Assembly: GCA_031761405.1 (NCBI GenBank)
Contig: JASEVX010000005.1
Coordinates: 7,213,724-7,277,723 of the forward strand
Length of the DNA: 64,000 nt
Source of the DNA: Serripes groenlandicus
Taxonomy: Eukaryota; Mollusca; Bivalvia; Cardiida; Cardiidae
Direction of reading: 5' to 3'
Shown in pieces: positions 11,353 to 21,145 of the stretch (the stretch's first letter is position 1; each line of letters opens with the position of its first letter). A program made the translations under genes and the position numbers. The notes under the pieces are model-generated. The model worked only from the letters and a program-made list of their open reading frames with translations, was not told where the DNA came from and searched no databases.

Positions 11353-11519
11353 AAGTTGAAATAACTCACTGTCTTCATGTCTTCAATAGAGGTTCTTTCG
11401 TTTTTGGAGAGTTTCTATAGTGTTTAAGTCACCTGCATGGTATCAATTTTCAACAACTTCTAGTCGTAGAATAGAGTGTCAGAATGCATGTATTCATTAC
11501 TTATTGTTTATTTCTTCAG

Positions 11520-11751
11520 CCGATGCTATAATTGTGGTGACTTTGGTGACCACATAGCTGCTAAGTGTCCGCATGGACCATTGCCAAAACGTTGCCATAA
11601 CTGCAAATCTTCGGAACATCTCATCGCCGATTGTCCTCTCAAAGATCCAAATGACAGCCGGAAAGGTTCCAGTAAAGGAAGCGGAAATGGCGGAAGTTCG
11701 AACGGCGCAGGCGCAGATTATTCTGGGGGCGGGGCGATGGGTCACGTGTGA
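11520..11751 (+). CDS. lin-28: LIN28 homologue, terminal exon with two CCHC zinc knuckles
   Basis: After one base that completes the split serine codon, the exon reads RCYNCGDFGDHIAAKC and then CHNCKSSEHLIADC, followed by PLK, and stops at TGA 11749-11751. This is the LIN28 tandem retroviral-type zinc knuckle pair, which in the known family binds the GGAG motif of the let-7 precursor. The second knuckle is canonical C-x2-C-x4-H-x4-C. The first is C-x2-C-x5-H-x4-C, one residue longer between the second Cys and the His. The tail of about 35 residues is Ser/Gly/Asn-rich (SSKGSGNGGSSNGAG). The acceptor TTTATTTCTTCAG precedes 11520, and the phase fits the exon ending at 9650. Together the two exons give about 134 residues of the protein. 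The N-terminal half of the cold-shock domain is missing upstream. Confidence 0.95.
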
Positions 11752-13248
11752 TGGCGATGTGTTGAACTGTTTAGTGTACGTCTCCGAGTCTACCTCAAGC
11801 ATTCTTTTATATCTATTTTTAATTAATATTTTAGTGAGAATTTGTAGTTTGTTGAAAAAACAAAAAAACACTATTTTACTTCTTTCAACGAACATGATTT
11901 GAAGAAAAAAAACCACAACAGAACGTTTACTACGGCCGTGTGTAAGTCAGGTAACCACTGACTGAATACCATACAGGTGTAACCATAGCAGTATGATTTA
12001 GTTTCGACTTGATACATTTAAATTGTCTGAGTACTGTTGTGTTCATAATAGATGTTGACTGGCTGATTGTTCTTTTATAAAAGGGATCATTTTATAATCA
12101 TGATTGGTTAAATCACGAAAACTGTTCCGGATCTAAATTACTTGGAAAAAGTAGAACTCTTAAGACTGATTAATTCGACGGAGGCCGTGTTAGAACTCGT
12201 GTATATCCCCCCGGTTTGCACCTGGGTCTTATTGCATTTACTAAAGGTCTCACCAAAGACTTCTCTAGTCGCCTCTCGTTGGAAGAGACATATATGTACG
12301 TCCTAGAAGTGTAACCCCACTGGTTTCACTTCCAATAAGCTTTATGTTATTCGATTACGGAGGTGTAACAGGAAACCTCGTCGCCAGATGCGATTTGAAT
12401 CTGCACTGAATCGTAAGTTTCATGCAAACCGGGGAGATAAACTGCATAACAGAAAGAAAATCTCCTGATTCTTCCTCGTCATTCCAGGCAATGTAGATAT
12501 GATAGACCTGATACATCATGATCCCTTTCGTGAGAAAACAGTCCACTGTTTAGTATTGTTTAACATTTCATATTTTGGATCTCTTATTCCTGACAAGGTT
12601 TTAAAGTTAATGCAGTAGTATCCAATTGAATATATTAACATATACACGTTTCTTATTGAAAACTTTAGCCTCGTTTTAAATTCGATATGAACATTTAAAA
12701 TATTTCAACAAAGGCAGGATAGCTGATCAGCAATAATCTGTACTAATTACCATTTATGTTAGCTGTGTCACTCAAGCCAAAATGAGACACTAGACAAATC
12801 TTTATACTATCCTTACGAATGGTCCTGTCGTATTTAAAGCAAGGTAGTGCATCAATATATTTTGAGATAAGTGTATTAAGCCTCTTATATTAAATGAAAC
12901 TGCCAAGACGTTTGATGATATTTATTGAAATGTTTATAAGTGGTTTATTTCACTTGACATTTAGTCAATAAGTTTCGGTATTTCACTCGGAATATTATAC
13001 GTTCAATAGCGGAGTGAATTCAGGACAACATATGTATGAGTCGTGCTTCGGAAAACCCTAACCAGAGATTGTTTGTGAAGAGTGTAGAAAATGCGCAGCG
13101 AACATGTACATGTCATTTGATCCAAATGTTTATTGTTTTGCATTTGCTTCTTAAAGGCTTCTATGACAAGTTGGCAACCATTTTAAATCAGATCATCCTT
13201 TGTGGATGCACTGGGTGATTTAGATCTTCACTGGTCACATAGGCCTAC
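11752..13248 (+). other. LIN28 3' UTR (extent unknown) and downstream intergenic DNA
   Basis: Sequence after the LIN28 stop must begin with the 3' UTR. No perfect AATAAA is seen nearby. An ATTAAA at 12889-12894 is one possible polyadenylation signal, with weak support. No further exon is recognised; the open frames here are short and unlike known proteins. Confidence 0.5.
11790..11797 (+). promoter_or_regulatory. let-7 seed-match site in the LIN28 3' UTR
   Basis: CTACCTCA is a perfect 8-base match to the let-7 microRNA seed (pairing with positions 2-8 plus the A opposite position 1). It starts 38 nt after the stop codon of the LIN28 homologue, on the sense strand. Repression of lin-28 by let-7 through 3' UTR sites is established in nematodes and vertebrates. 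Function here is inferred from seed match and context. Confidence 0.75.
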
Positions 13249-13275
13249 GGTTGGGTTTTCCCGCAGCGGCTCAAA
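13249..13275. mobile_element. Family B terminal fragment
   Basis: GGTTGGGTTTTCCCGCAGCG and then GCTCAA matches the right terminus of family B. It lies just 30 bp upstream of a full copy. Confidence 0.6.
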
Positions 13276-13304
13276 TATATTTATATAAACTGAGTTTCAG
13301 ATCT

Positions 13305-13566
13305 GAGCCGTCCTGCGAGAAAACCAAGATTGTGGACTCTGCGTAAAGTATCGACCCGGATCAGCCTAAGCATGCCGCTCAGGCTTACCCGGATATACAC
13401 TTTCCGCCTCCTGTGGATTTTCTGTTTCAGGAATCATTACTCTATACCTTTATCCCCCTCAGACGGAATGTGTCGGCTCGGATCAGTCTGCGCGGACTGC
13501 GCAGGCTGATCTGGGTCGATACATTACGCAGAGGTCGTAATGTTGGTTTTCTCGCGGGACGGCTCA
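13305..13566. mobile_element. Family B palindromic element, full length
   Basis: It starts GAGCCGTCCTGCGAGAAAAC and ends TTTTCTCGCGGGACGGCTCA. The terminal inverted repeat continues inward for roughly 80 bp with mismatches (CTCTGCGTAAAGTATCGACC on the left, the inverted ATACATTACGCAGAG on the right). A central GCGGACTGCGCAGGC palindrome is also present. No coding capacity is seen. The superfamily is not assigned because no clear target duplication is seen. Confidence 0.88.
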
Positions 13567-14900
13567 TATGCTGACGGCTGGTCCAATGATCTCTTAAAGA
13601 TGTTGAGTTATAAAAACTGTTGTCAGACGACTCTTCTACAGTTATATGTAGGTTTACTAGTTGTTATATAGTAATCCCTTCAGGTGCATGGTTTCATTAT
13701 TTCTGATTTCTTTGGAGATTAATTATAATTCATAACATCGAATCATGTAAAGGAGCTTAAAAATCAAAATACCGTATAGTCTCTTTTGGGAGTCCTCGTC
13801 TGTAAACAAGCCATCTACCAAATAAACATTACATTTTATTTCACAGCGAATAGTGCACACACTTTAATGTTTCACATATGAATGACACTTGTGATTTATA
13901 TTGTATTTTGTAAATGAAATTGAACAATTTGAAGTTTTGAAAAGAAAAAAAGTCATTATATTGATAGACGTTCTCGCATTGTCACTGTTTGTGCGAGGGC
14001 AATAAGGCGGGGGCTTATTAGAGAATATACGGTAAAACCTATCCCGGTTCGAAATATAATTTTCACTGTTTGAGATAAAGTGAAAATGAGACTTCTGTCC
14101 TTTATATGGAATAGACATGCACGTAAGGGCACTCGTTTAATAACGGGAATGTTAACGACCATCCTCTGTAACTGAGGTTATGATGAAAGTGCACGCGAAT
14201 ATTGCATCTACAGGACAGAAGTGATAATACAAACACCAAAAATGGCAGCTTAGGAGAAATAAAAAAATAACTAAAAGTATTAAAACTGAAGATAATATCA
14301 AAATTATTAAATGTAAAGGTAGACAGGGATCATATGGCAGAATATTTAAAACAAATTGTTCTTATAAGAAATAAACAATATTGTATAGTTCTTTCTTTAA
14401 TTTAAAATTATTTTTATGTTCACTGAATTTTGTATATAACCTGTACTGACTGGATAAATACAAATATCTAGGGGTCCGGAAAGGTCTCGATCACGGTTTT
14501 TGATACACCATTTTTAAACTTCGAAAACTATTTCATTTATATACATGTATTCAAAAGTAATCAAAAACAGTTCGATTAGGTTCCGGATGGATGAATTCTC
14601 AATATACGGCTATACATGTGTCATTATGTGTCAAATATATTATATCCTATTTTACAATTATTCTTAATACGTTTAGCATCATTAGTTTTTAGACCCGAAA
14701 TCACAGGTCGTGTATACTCTTTCTCTACAAAAGATGGCCACGAACATATTGGATTAATCTCGAATTAATCTTAAGAAGTATCCTTTTGTTTATATTTCAT
14801 TCGGTCATTCTTACTGCCATACGATCACTGTCTACCTATACCGTATTAGCATTACAGAAGGAGATATTTTGTTGTGTTGTAACATATGTTTATTCCTTTT
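13567..14900. other. No gene or repeat recognised
   Basis: About 1.3 kb of AT-rich sequence. Two overlapping open frames on the minus strand (13864-14162) resemble nothing known. Confidence 0.5.
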
Positions 14901-15592
14901 AGCTCACCTTTGCAAAAGGTGAGCTGTTGTGATCACATTTTGTCCGTCGTCCGTCGTGCGTCGTCAAAAATTGCCTTGTGTTCACTCTACAGGCAACACT
15001 TTCAATCCAACCTTCATGTAAGTTTATCAGAGCATAATCTTGGACAAGCTCGAAACTGGGTCATGTCAGGTCACAACGTCATATGAAGGAAAAGCTTGTT
15101 AACACTTGGGAGGCTGCATTTATAAAAGAGAATGCTGAAATTTTGTCAGATTATTTGTCTTTAAAATATCAATGCTGAGTTTAAATATAGGTCATGTCCG
15201 GTCAAAATCTAGGTCACCAGACCAAATTGAAGAAACATATTGTTAACACTAGAGACTGCATTTTCTTCTTTAACAGAAACATTGTCAGAATGTTTATTTT
15301 GATGATATCTTGCCCAATTTAAATACGAGTCATGTTGGTTTAAAAGCTAAGTCACTAGGCCACATTGAAGGAAAATCGTGTCAACACTCTGGAAGACGAG
15401 TCTTAAACTTGAGACTGTTGATTATATCTAGGCTAAGGTCATTCCCGTTCAAAAACTAGACCGCTAGGCCAGATTAAAGTAAATCCTGTTAACAGTCTAT
15501 TATAAGCTTACATTCATGAGTGCAAAAAGAGTTATTGTGATTGACTATGTGGTTGACTCAGGGGAGCGATCTAGAGCTATCATGGCTCTCTT
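14901..15592 (+). mobile_element. AGCTCACC...GGGAGCGATC element, short copy
   Basis: The head AGCTCACCTTTGCAAAAGGT is a small palindrome (AGCTCACC/GGTGAGCT). It is followed by GTGATCACATTTTGTCCGTC and GTCGTGCGTCGTC. The body has about three diverged blocks with GTTAACACT, TTTGTCAGA and GGTCACTAGGCCA-like words. The end is GGGGAGCGATCTAGAGC and then CATGGCTCTCTTG. It matches the longer copy at 19438-21145. There is no reading frame. It resembles non-autonomous bivalve elements with core repeats (pearl/Helitron-like), which is a tentative class. Confidence 0.7.
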
Positions 15593-15902
15593 GATGTTTT
15601 TGTTTTTTTTATCAATTTTGTACATTTCTTTTGTAGAATTACATTTCATACACGTTTTAACCGATATCAACTTTATACCAAATTACAGAACTGTGTTCCT
15701 ACTGTATACCAAATTATGCTGTTATGAAGCTGTACATTTTTAACATCACGTTTCTTGATGGGTGCATAGGTGGGCCATGTTACACGAACTCAGACCTTCT
15801 GACCTCGATGAGCTGCTAAGAACCAGATTAAGCTGAGTCACTGCACAATCCAACCAAGATCTGTCATGTTCGTGATATAATTGTAAAGCTCAATAGAAAA
15901 GC
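15593..15902. other. No gene or repeat recognised
   Basis: Short spacer between the AGCTCACC element and a family C MITE. Nothing is recognised. Confidence 0.5.
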
Positions 15903-16110
15903 GTAACTCTTTCAGCGCCGAATTGTTTAAAGTAGACTCTTCCATGTTCAAAATCGGACTTCTCCATTTTTTATGTAGTACAAGTTTGGACTATTTTGAT
16001 AACTAAAAGGCAAACAATGCTGATTTCAGGTGAGACAGCTCGTTACGAGCTGACTCGCCTGAATCAGTATTGTTTGCAAAATCCTCAATATTGCCTTTTG
16101 CGCTGTAAGA
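15903..16110. mobile_element. Family C palindromic MITE
   Basis: It begins GTAACTCTTTCAGCGCCG and ends TTGCCTTTTGCGCTGTAAGA. At its centre is a near-perfect palindrome GACAGCTCGTTACGAGCTG flanked by TTTCAGGTGA and CTCGCCTGAA. Copies at 17598-17813 (opposite orientation) and 54379-54635 have clean TTAA edges; here the edges are slightly decayed. Confidence 0.82.
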
Positions 16111-16198
16111 TATAGATATAAATTTAATTGCCATTGAATTTACTCTCTAAGGTCGGGTTTGGCGTGACGTGGCTTAACTACGGACTTATTAGGATAAA

Positions 16199-16442
16199 GT
16201 TAACCCTTTCCCAAATGCAACACATTTACAGCATACGACTTCGATTAATTGCTTTCAGTTTAATGACGTTTTGAACGGTATTTCAATGTCATCACGGTGG
16301 CCAGTTCACCGTATTGAATTGTTCGCTTCTGTTCTACACACAACATTCGAACTCGCGACTTCTTGTTTGATGGCCATCGGTGTTACCGACTGAGCTATAA
16401 TGAGCAATTTCTCATTTTGTCATAATGTTTTTAAAAGTTGCT
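16199..16442. mobile_element. Family A MITE interrupted by a SINE-1 copy
   Basis: It begins TTAACCCTTTCCCAAATGC. The left half is cut near 16255 by a minus-strand SINE. Family A resumes at TAATGAGCAATTTCTC (about 16400) and runs into TGTTTTTAAAAGTTGC at 16441. The right terminus is lost next to the following family A copy. Confidence 0.7.
16257..16398 (-). mobile_element. SINE-1 (tRNA-derived), minus strand
   Basis: On the minus strand it reads TATAGCTCAGTCGGTAACAC (A box TAGCTCAGTCGG) and GCGAGTTCGAATGTTG (B box). Then comes a short body and the tail AACTGGCCACCGTGATG followed by ATTGAAATACCGTTCAAAAC. The tail with CTGGCCGCCGTGA and CTGAAATA words is characteristic of tRNA-derived SINEs common in molluscs. 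It is inserted in a family A MITE. Confidence 0.75.
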
Positions 16443-16657
16443 TTAACCCTTTCCCACATACAACAAATCTGCAGCAGACGACTTTGAAAATATATTTACA
16501 AAATATGGAAAATATCTATTATTGTAGGTATAATTACTGAACACAGTTTAAAACTGTGTGGCAAAAGGAGAAATTGCTTGTTTTAATCTCTCATTGTTGT
16601 CACAATGTGTTCAAAAGTCGTCTGCTGCATAGGCGTCAGAAAGCGGGAAAGGGTTAA
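16443..16657. mobile_element. Family A MITE
   Basis: TTAACCCTTTCCCACATAC on the left, AGCGGGAAAGGGTTAA on the right, with TTAA at both edges. The internal CTGCAGCAGACGACTTTG and GTCGTCTGCTGCATAGGCG are inverted halves. The central hairpin is partly decayed (GGAGAAATTGCTTG). Confidence 0.88.
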
Positions 16658-16987
16658 AGGGTATGCATGTGGGAAAAGGTTTATTTTATTTTCCAAGATA
16701 CTGGCATTAAAAGAAATGTTGACAGCTTTGTTTTGTGTTTATCAATGTGCTTACTAAACCTTTTCTACCGAACTGTTAATTGTAAAATGAATTATGTGTT
16801 TTGTGAACCTACGACCGTTTCTACCTCATATAGGGAGTGAAATAGTCACTATATTTTGTGTATTATATTATTTTATGAGGATGTTTCTACATGTTTTGTG
16901 TACAACATTGTTTACATTCACAAATTTGATCAGGTCCTGTTTTCTATAAATGTATGGATCCCAGACGAAAATAAGACAATTCATTGA
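16658..16987. other. No gene or repeat recognised
   Basis: A spacer of about 330 bp. It includes CTACCTCA at 16821, far from any recognised transcript. Confidence 0.45.
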
Positions 16988-17186
16988 AATCTGTCCCCCA
17001 CGAATCAAATCAGCTGCAGACGAAGTTTAGGGATACATATGGAAATGCAAGAAATAAACGTTGAATTAATTGTAACAAAGTTATTATCATTGAGGTAAAG
17101 GAAGAACAATTTCTCTTTTTTACCACAATGGTTTCAAATGTCGTCTGCTGAAGATACAATTTATGTGTATGAGGGAAAGGGTAACA
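16988..17186. mobile_element. Family A MITE, diverged
   Basis: CAGCTGCAGACGAAGTTT on the left and GTCGTCTGCTGAAGATAC and then GAGGGAAAGGGTAA on the right. The central GAACAATTTCTCTTTTT is decayed. Confidence 0.65.
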
Positions 17187-17582
17187 TTAATATCGAAGAT
17201 TATTTAATTGGTATAATGTTCGGTACAAAGAAATTGTTATTTCATGATACCGAACGTAATATAGAACATAATAACTTTATACACACTATAACTCATTGAC
17301 TTGTGCATTGGAAAACTCGTTCAAAACATCTGAATGGAAATTCTTACATCTCAAATGTTTAAAGTATAGCTAAGTGATCGAGATTAAAAAAGGGAAAAGA
17401 AGAATTAAATCAAATATAGGTATGTCTTCCTGCATTTGCGGAGATCAAAGTCCGAACAAAGGCAAAGATCGGCCATTAATCTCAACCTTTATTTGGGGAT
17501 TGACCTGGCATTTGCAGACATTTTTAAAACCGATACTCCGACGGTTGTGTTGGCTCTGTCAGACCATACGGGTACAGTTCGT
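17187..17582. other. No gene recognised
   Basis: Overlapping open frames of 60-78 codons on both strands (17374-17719) match nothing known and run into the neighbouring MITEs. Confidence 0.45.
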
Positions 17583-17945
17583 TTAACCCTTTTCCATTTA
17601 ACTCTTTCAGCGCCACAGGCAATATTGAGGTTTTTTTGCAAACAATGGATATACAGGCGAGTCAGCTCGTAACGAGCTGTCTCACCTGAAATCAGCATTA
17701 TTTGCCTTTTAGTTATCAAAATAGTCCAAAACTTTCATAAATTTAAAAATAGACATACCCGAGTTTTGACATGGAAGAGTCTACTTTAAGCAATTCGGCG
17801 CTGAAAGAGTTAAAGCTTCTGCAGCAGACTTCTTTTGAAACATTGTGACAAATTGAGATGTGTTTGCATGACGAGTAGTTTCTCATTGTATGTTGCCACC
17901 CTGTTTAAAAGTTATTAACTGCAGATGTATGTGGGGAAAGGGTTA
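17583..17945. mobile_element. Family A MITE carrying a nested family C MITE
   Basis: The outer element begins TTAACCCTTTTCCAT at 17583. It resumes at AGCTTCTGCAGCAGACTTC just after 17813 and ends GTGGGGAAAGGGTTAC. Between these, 17598-17813 is a complete family C MITE flanked by TTAA on both sides. Removing the insert and one TTAA restores a continuous family A left arm. Confidence 0.85.
17598..17813. mobile_element. Family C MITE inserted at TTAA
   Basis: It runs from TTAACTCTTTCAGCGCC to GGCGCTGAAAGAGTTAA, so the terminal inverted repeats and both TTAA target copies are perfect. The internal palindrome GTCAGCTCGTAACGAGCTGT is present. The orientation is opposite to the copy at 15903. Confidence 0.92.
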
Positions 17946-18156
17946 CGTTGTGAACGGTGCTGCTAATCTATCGGTGCAATGTATGCATGAACCCTCAACT
18001 ACCTCGTTTTACAAGTGAAGCTCAATTGTGTGGCTGGGTTAATCGAAGTGGGTCACTACATATCTGAAATAAGGTCTATGTGGTCCGCCTTCGTGTCAGT
18101 CATAAGCTTGAGCCACGTCATACGAATACCTATCTTCATAAGTTTAACACTGTAGA

Positions 18157-18350
18157 ACCACCGGTAGCTCAGTTGGTAGCGACGTGGGCTTTCGATCCAG
18201 AGGTTGTGAGTTTGAACCCCCGCCCGGCCAACGTTCTCTCCGACATTTGACAAAAGTCACTGTGACAAGCGTCATTCGTCTTGCATCAATGGGCTAAAAG
18301 CCTATGTGGAAAAGCAGCCAGTTGCTTGGAAAATCTGATGCGTGTTAAAA
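18157..18350 (+). mobile_element. SINE-1 (tRNA-derived), plus strand
   Basis: The head is ACCACCGGTAGCTCAGTTGG (A box TAGCTCAGTTGG), then GAGTTTGAACCCC (B box). The body has GTCATTCGTCTTGCATC and ATGTGGAAAAGCAGCCAGTTG, which recur inverted at 25430-25480. The acceptor stem does not pair convincingly, so it is called a SINE and not a tRNA gene. The 3' end is unclear. Confidence 0.7.
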
Positions 18351-18863
18351 AAAGAGCCCAATATATTGAAAAAAGAACAATTAACGAAAATATCATGATC
18401 GGACTCCGTCGAAGCGCTGGCTGATCTGGTCTTCGAGGGTCGGGATTTCTATGACGTGGCTCATTATTTGTTAGTCTTCTGAACTTCATGTAAAGGTAGA
18501 TAATTATAGGTTGTTGTTTTAAGCTTGTTTTATGAAGTTATCTCCCCTTGTAGCTGTATTTTCTGTACTTATTTTTGGTAAAATCAAACATGCATATAGT
18601 TACATATAGATTACTGTCAACACGCGTGTGTTACTATATCAGATGTAGATACATCCGTTTATCATTGAAACATCGATGTGTATCTTGAAATGACAACAAA
18701 GTTAACCGTTTGACTCTTTAGCCAAGGGATAATATGATTTTTATAAAACATCATTTGAAAAGGGAGAACTTTCTCAATGTGAGCGATGACATGCAAATAT
18801 GAGATTTTCTAAATGACCACCGTTAAGCATTATACCAATTTGTCGGCTTTTTTCTAAATGAAG
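18351..18863. other. No gene or repeat recognised
   Basis: Nothing is recognised apart from low-complexity A-rich runs after the SINE. Confidence 0.45.
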
Positions 18864-18865
18864 TA

Positions 18866-19163
18866 CAGTGGACTCGCGATAACTCGAAGTCGAGAAGGAC
18901 CCATACATTACTTCGAGTTATCGATCGACGTGTTAGAGCGATCCTTCGAATTATGCTTAATTCATTTATGTATTTTCGGCTAATTATTATGTCTTTTTAT
19001 GAAAAGTAATCTTGTCTAGTGATACAATCACATCAAGAAAACAGCGCAGCAGCAGTTCTGATTGCTCGGGTGAGTGGTCGGGTGAGCAATCAGAACTGCA
19101 AGACAGATCTGTCCCAGGAGTTGGTTCAAATAATCACATGTTCGAGTTATCGTGAGTGCATTG
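18866..19163. mobile_element. Tigger/mariner-like non-autonomous element with TA flanks
   Basis: It begins CAGTGGACTCGCGATAACTC and ends GAGTTATCGTGAGTGCATTG, a terminal inverted repeat of about 23 bp with few mismatches. TA dinucleotides abut both ends (18864-18865 and 19164-19165). CAGTGGA...TCGATAACTCGAA-like ends and TA target sites are typical of pogo/Tigger-type Tc1-mariner elements. Inside is a perfect 16 bp hairpin, GCAGTTCTGATTGCTC (19052-19067) against 19084-19099. No transposase frame is present. Confidence 0.75.
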
Positions 19164-19437
19164 TATTTGAGATTATTTCGAATTACCGTGTAAGCATTGT
19201 TATCTAAGCATTATACACATTTTCAGAACAATCATTAGAGAAAATATTTCATCAAACGGTGAGCTCATGCGTGTATATCATTTGATCTGATTGTAGTCTA
19301 CACGTCTCATGTATCTCCATTACTTATTGAATAACAATTGATAAACTGGTTCAGTTTAATAAAAAAAAAGTTATACACAAAGAAGTAATAAAATCAGACA
19401 TTAGTATCGTTGAAGTAAATGATTTTTAGCTCACCTA

Positions 19438-21145
19438 TGCACGAAGTGCAAGGTGAGCTTTTGTGATCACATTTTGTCCGGCGTCCGTCCGGCGTGCGTC
19501 GTGCGTCGTCCGTCGTGCGTCGTCAACATTTCAGCTTGTTAACACTCTACAGGCTACATTTTGCATCCAATCTTCATGAAAGTGTATCAGAACATTCATC
19601 TCTATCAAATCTTGAAACTGGGCCATATGAGGTCAAACACGAGGTCACTAGGTCAAATTGAAGCGAAATCTTGTTAACACTCTTCATACTGCATTTTCAA
19701 CTTGAGCATGTTGCAACTATATCAGAATGTTTGTCTTGATGATATGTAGGTCAAGTTCGAACATTGTCAAGTCGGGTCAAAAAATAGGTCACTAGGTCAA
19801 ATTGAAGGAAAATCTTGTTAACACTCCAGAGGCCGCAATTTTTGCTTTAGCAGTTTGAAATTTTGTCAGAATATTTGTCTTAAAAATATCTAGGTCAAGT
19901 TTGAATATGGGTCATATTGGGTCAGAAACTAGGTCACTAGGCCAAATTGAAGGGTAATCTTGTTAACAATGTAGAGGCCACATTTTCAACTTGAGCATGT
20001 TGAAAAAATTGTCAGAATGTTTGTCTTAAAGATATCTAGGTCAAGTTTAAATATGGGTCATATTGGGTCAGAAACTAGATCACTAGGCCAAATTGAGGCA
20101 AATTCTTGTTAACTCTGTAGAAGCCGCATGTTTTGCTTCAGCAGCTTGAAATTTGGTCAGAATGTTGAGCTAAATGCGGGGTCAGAAACTAGGTCACTAG
20201 GCCAAATTGAAGGAAAATCTTGTTAACACTTTGGATGCGGCATTTGTTGCTTCAGCAGGTTGAAATCTGGTCAGAATGTTTGTCTAAATGATATCTAGGC
20301 CAAGTTCGAATATGGGTCATGCCGGGTTAAAACTAGATCACTAGGCCAAATTGAAGGGTAATCTTGTTAACACTCTTCATACTGCATTTTTAACTTGAGC
20401 ATGATGAAACTTTATCAGAATGTTTTTCTTGATGATATGTAAGTCAAGTTCGATCAAGGGTCATGTTGGGTCAAAAAATAGCTCACTAGGTCAAATTGAA
20501 GGAAAATCTTGTTAACACTCTAGAGGCCGCATTTTTTGCTTTAGAAGTTTGAATTTTGTCAGAATGTTTGTCTTAAAGATATATAGGTCAAGTTTGAATA
20601 TGGGTCATATTGGGTCAGAAACTAGGTCGCTAGGCCAAATTGAAGGAACACCTTGTTAACTCTGTAGAAGACGCATTTTTTGCTACAGCAGCTTAACATT
20701 TAATGAGAATGTTTATCTAAATTATATCTAAGCCAAGTTCGAATATAGATAATGTAGGGTCAAAAACTAGGATGCCGCATTTTTTGCTTCAGCAGGTTGA
20801 AATTTGGTCAGAATGTTTGTCTGAATTATATCTAGGTCTAGTTCGAATATGGGTCATATTGGGTCTGAAACCAGGTCAATAAAGGAAAATATTTTTCAAA
20901 CTCCGTAGGCCGCATTTTACTTTGAGCAAGTTGAAAATTTGTCACAAGGTTGTCTTGATGATATTTAGTCCATGTTGGAATATGGGTCATATCAGGTAAA
21001 AAAATATAGATCACTAGGCCAAATGAAGGAAAATCTTGTTAACACTGTGGAGGTTGCATTCAGAATAATTGTCTTGATGTGTTTTGCATTGCAGTACATT
21101 GTATAATTAAGGTGAGCGATCCAGGGCCATCATGACCCTCTTGTT
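19438..21145 (+). mobile_element. AGCTCACC element with about ten 145 bp core repeats
   Basis: The head is AGCTCACCTATGCACGAAGT and GCAAGGTGAGCTTTTGTGATC, then GTCCGGCGTCCGTCC and GTCGTGCGTCGTC. The core is a diverged tandem series in which TTGTTAACAC recurs at 19536, 19671, 19815, 19960, 20106, 20220, 20364, 20509 and 20653, mostly 144-146 bp apart. Each unit carries GGTCACTAGGCCAAATTGAA and TTGGTCAGAATGTTTGTCT words. The end is GGTGAGCGATCCAGGGCC and then CATGACCCTCTTGTT. No protein is encoded. The layout (unique ends, tandem core) resembles pearl-type non-autonomous elements described from bivalves; that assignment is inference. Confidence 0.75.

Larger units (their letters stand above)
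9651..11519 (+). other. lin-28: Intron of the LIN28 homologue
   Basis: The intron is bounded by GTAATA (9651) and TTTATTTCTTCAG (ends 11519), with GT-AG rules and matching phase. It is about 1.87 kb and mostly repeats: a GTCGTC-headed element, a 25 bp duplication, a family D copy, a family A MITE and a family B fragment. They are listed separately. Confidence 0.9.

Noticed and set aside
16821..16828. Second let-7 site for lin-28
   Set aside because: CTACCTCA occurs 5 kb after the stop codon with many elements between, and there is no sign that the transcript reaches it.
18157..18230. tRNA gene
   Set aside because: The A and B boxes are present, but the acceptor stem does not pair and the sequence continues into a SINE body shared with other loci.
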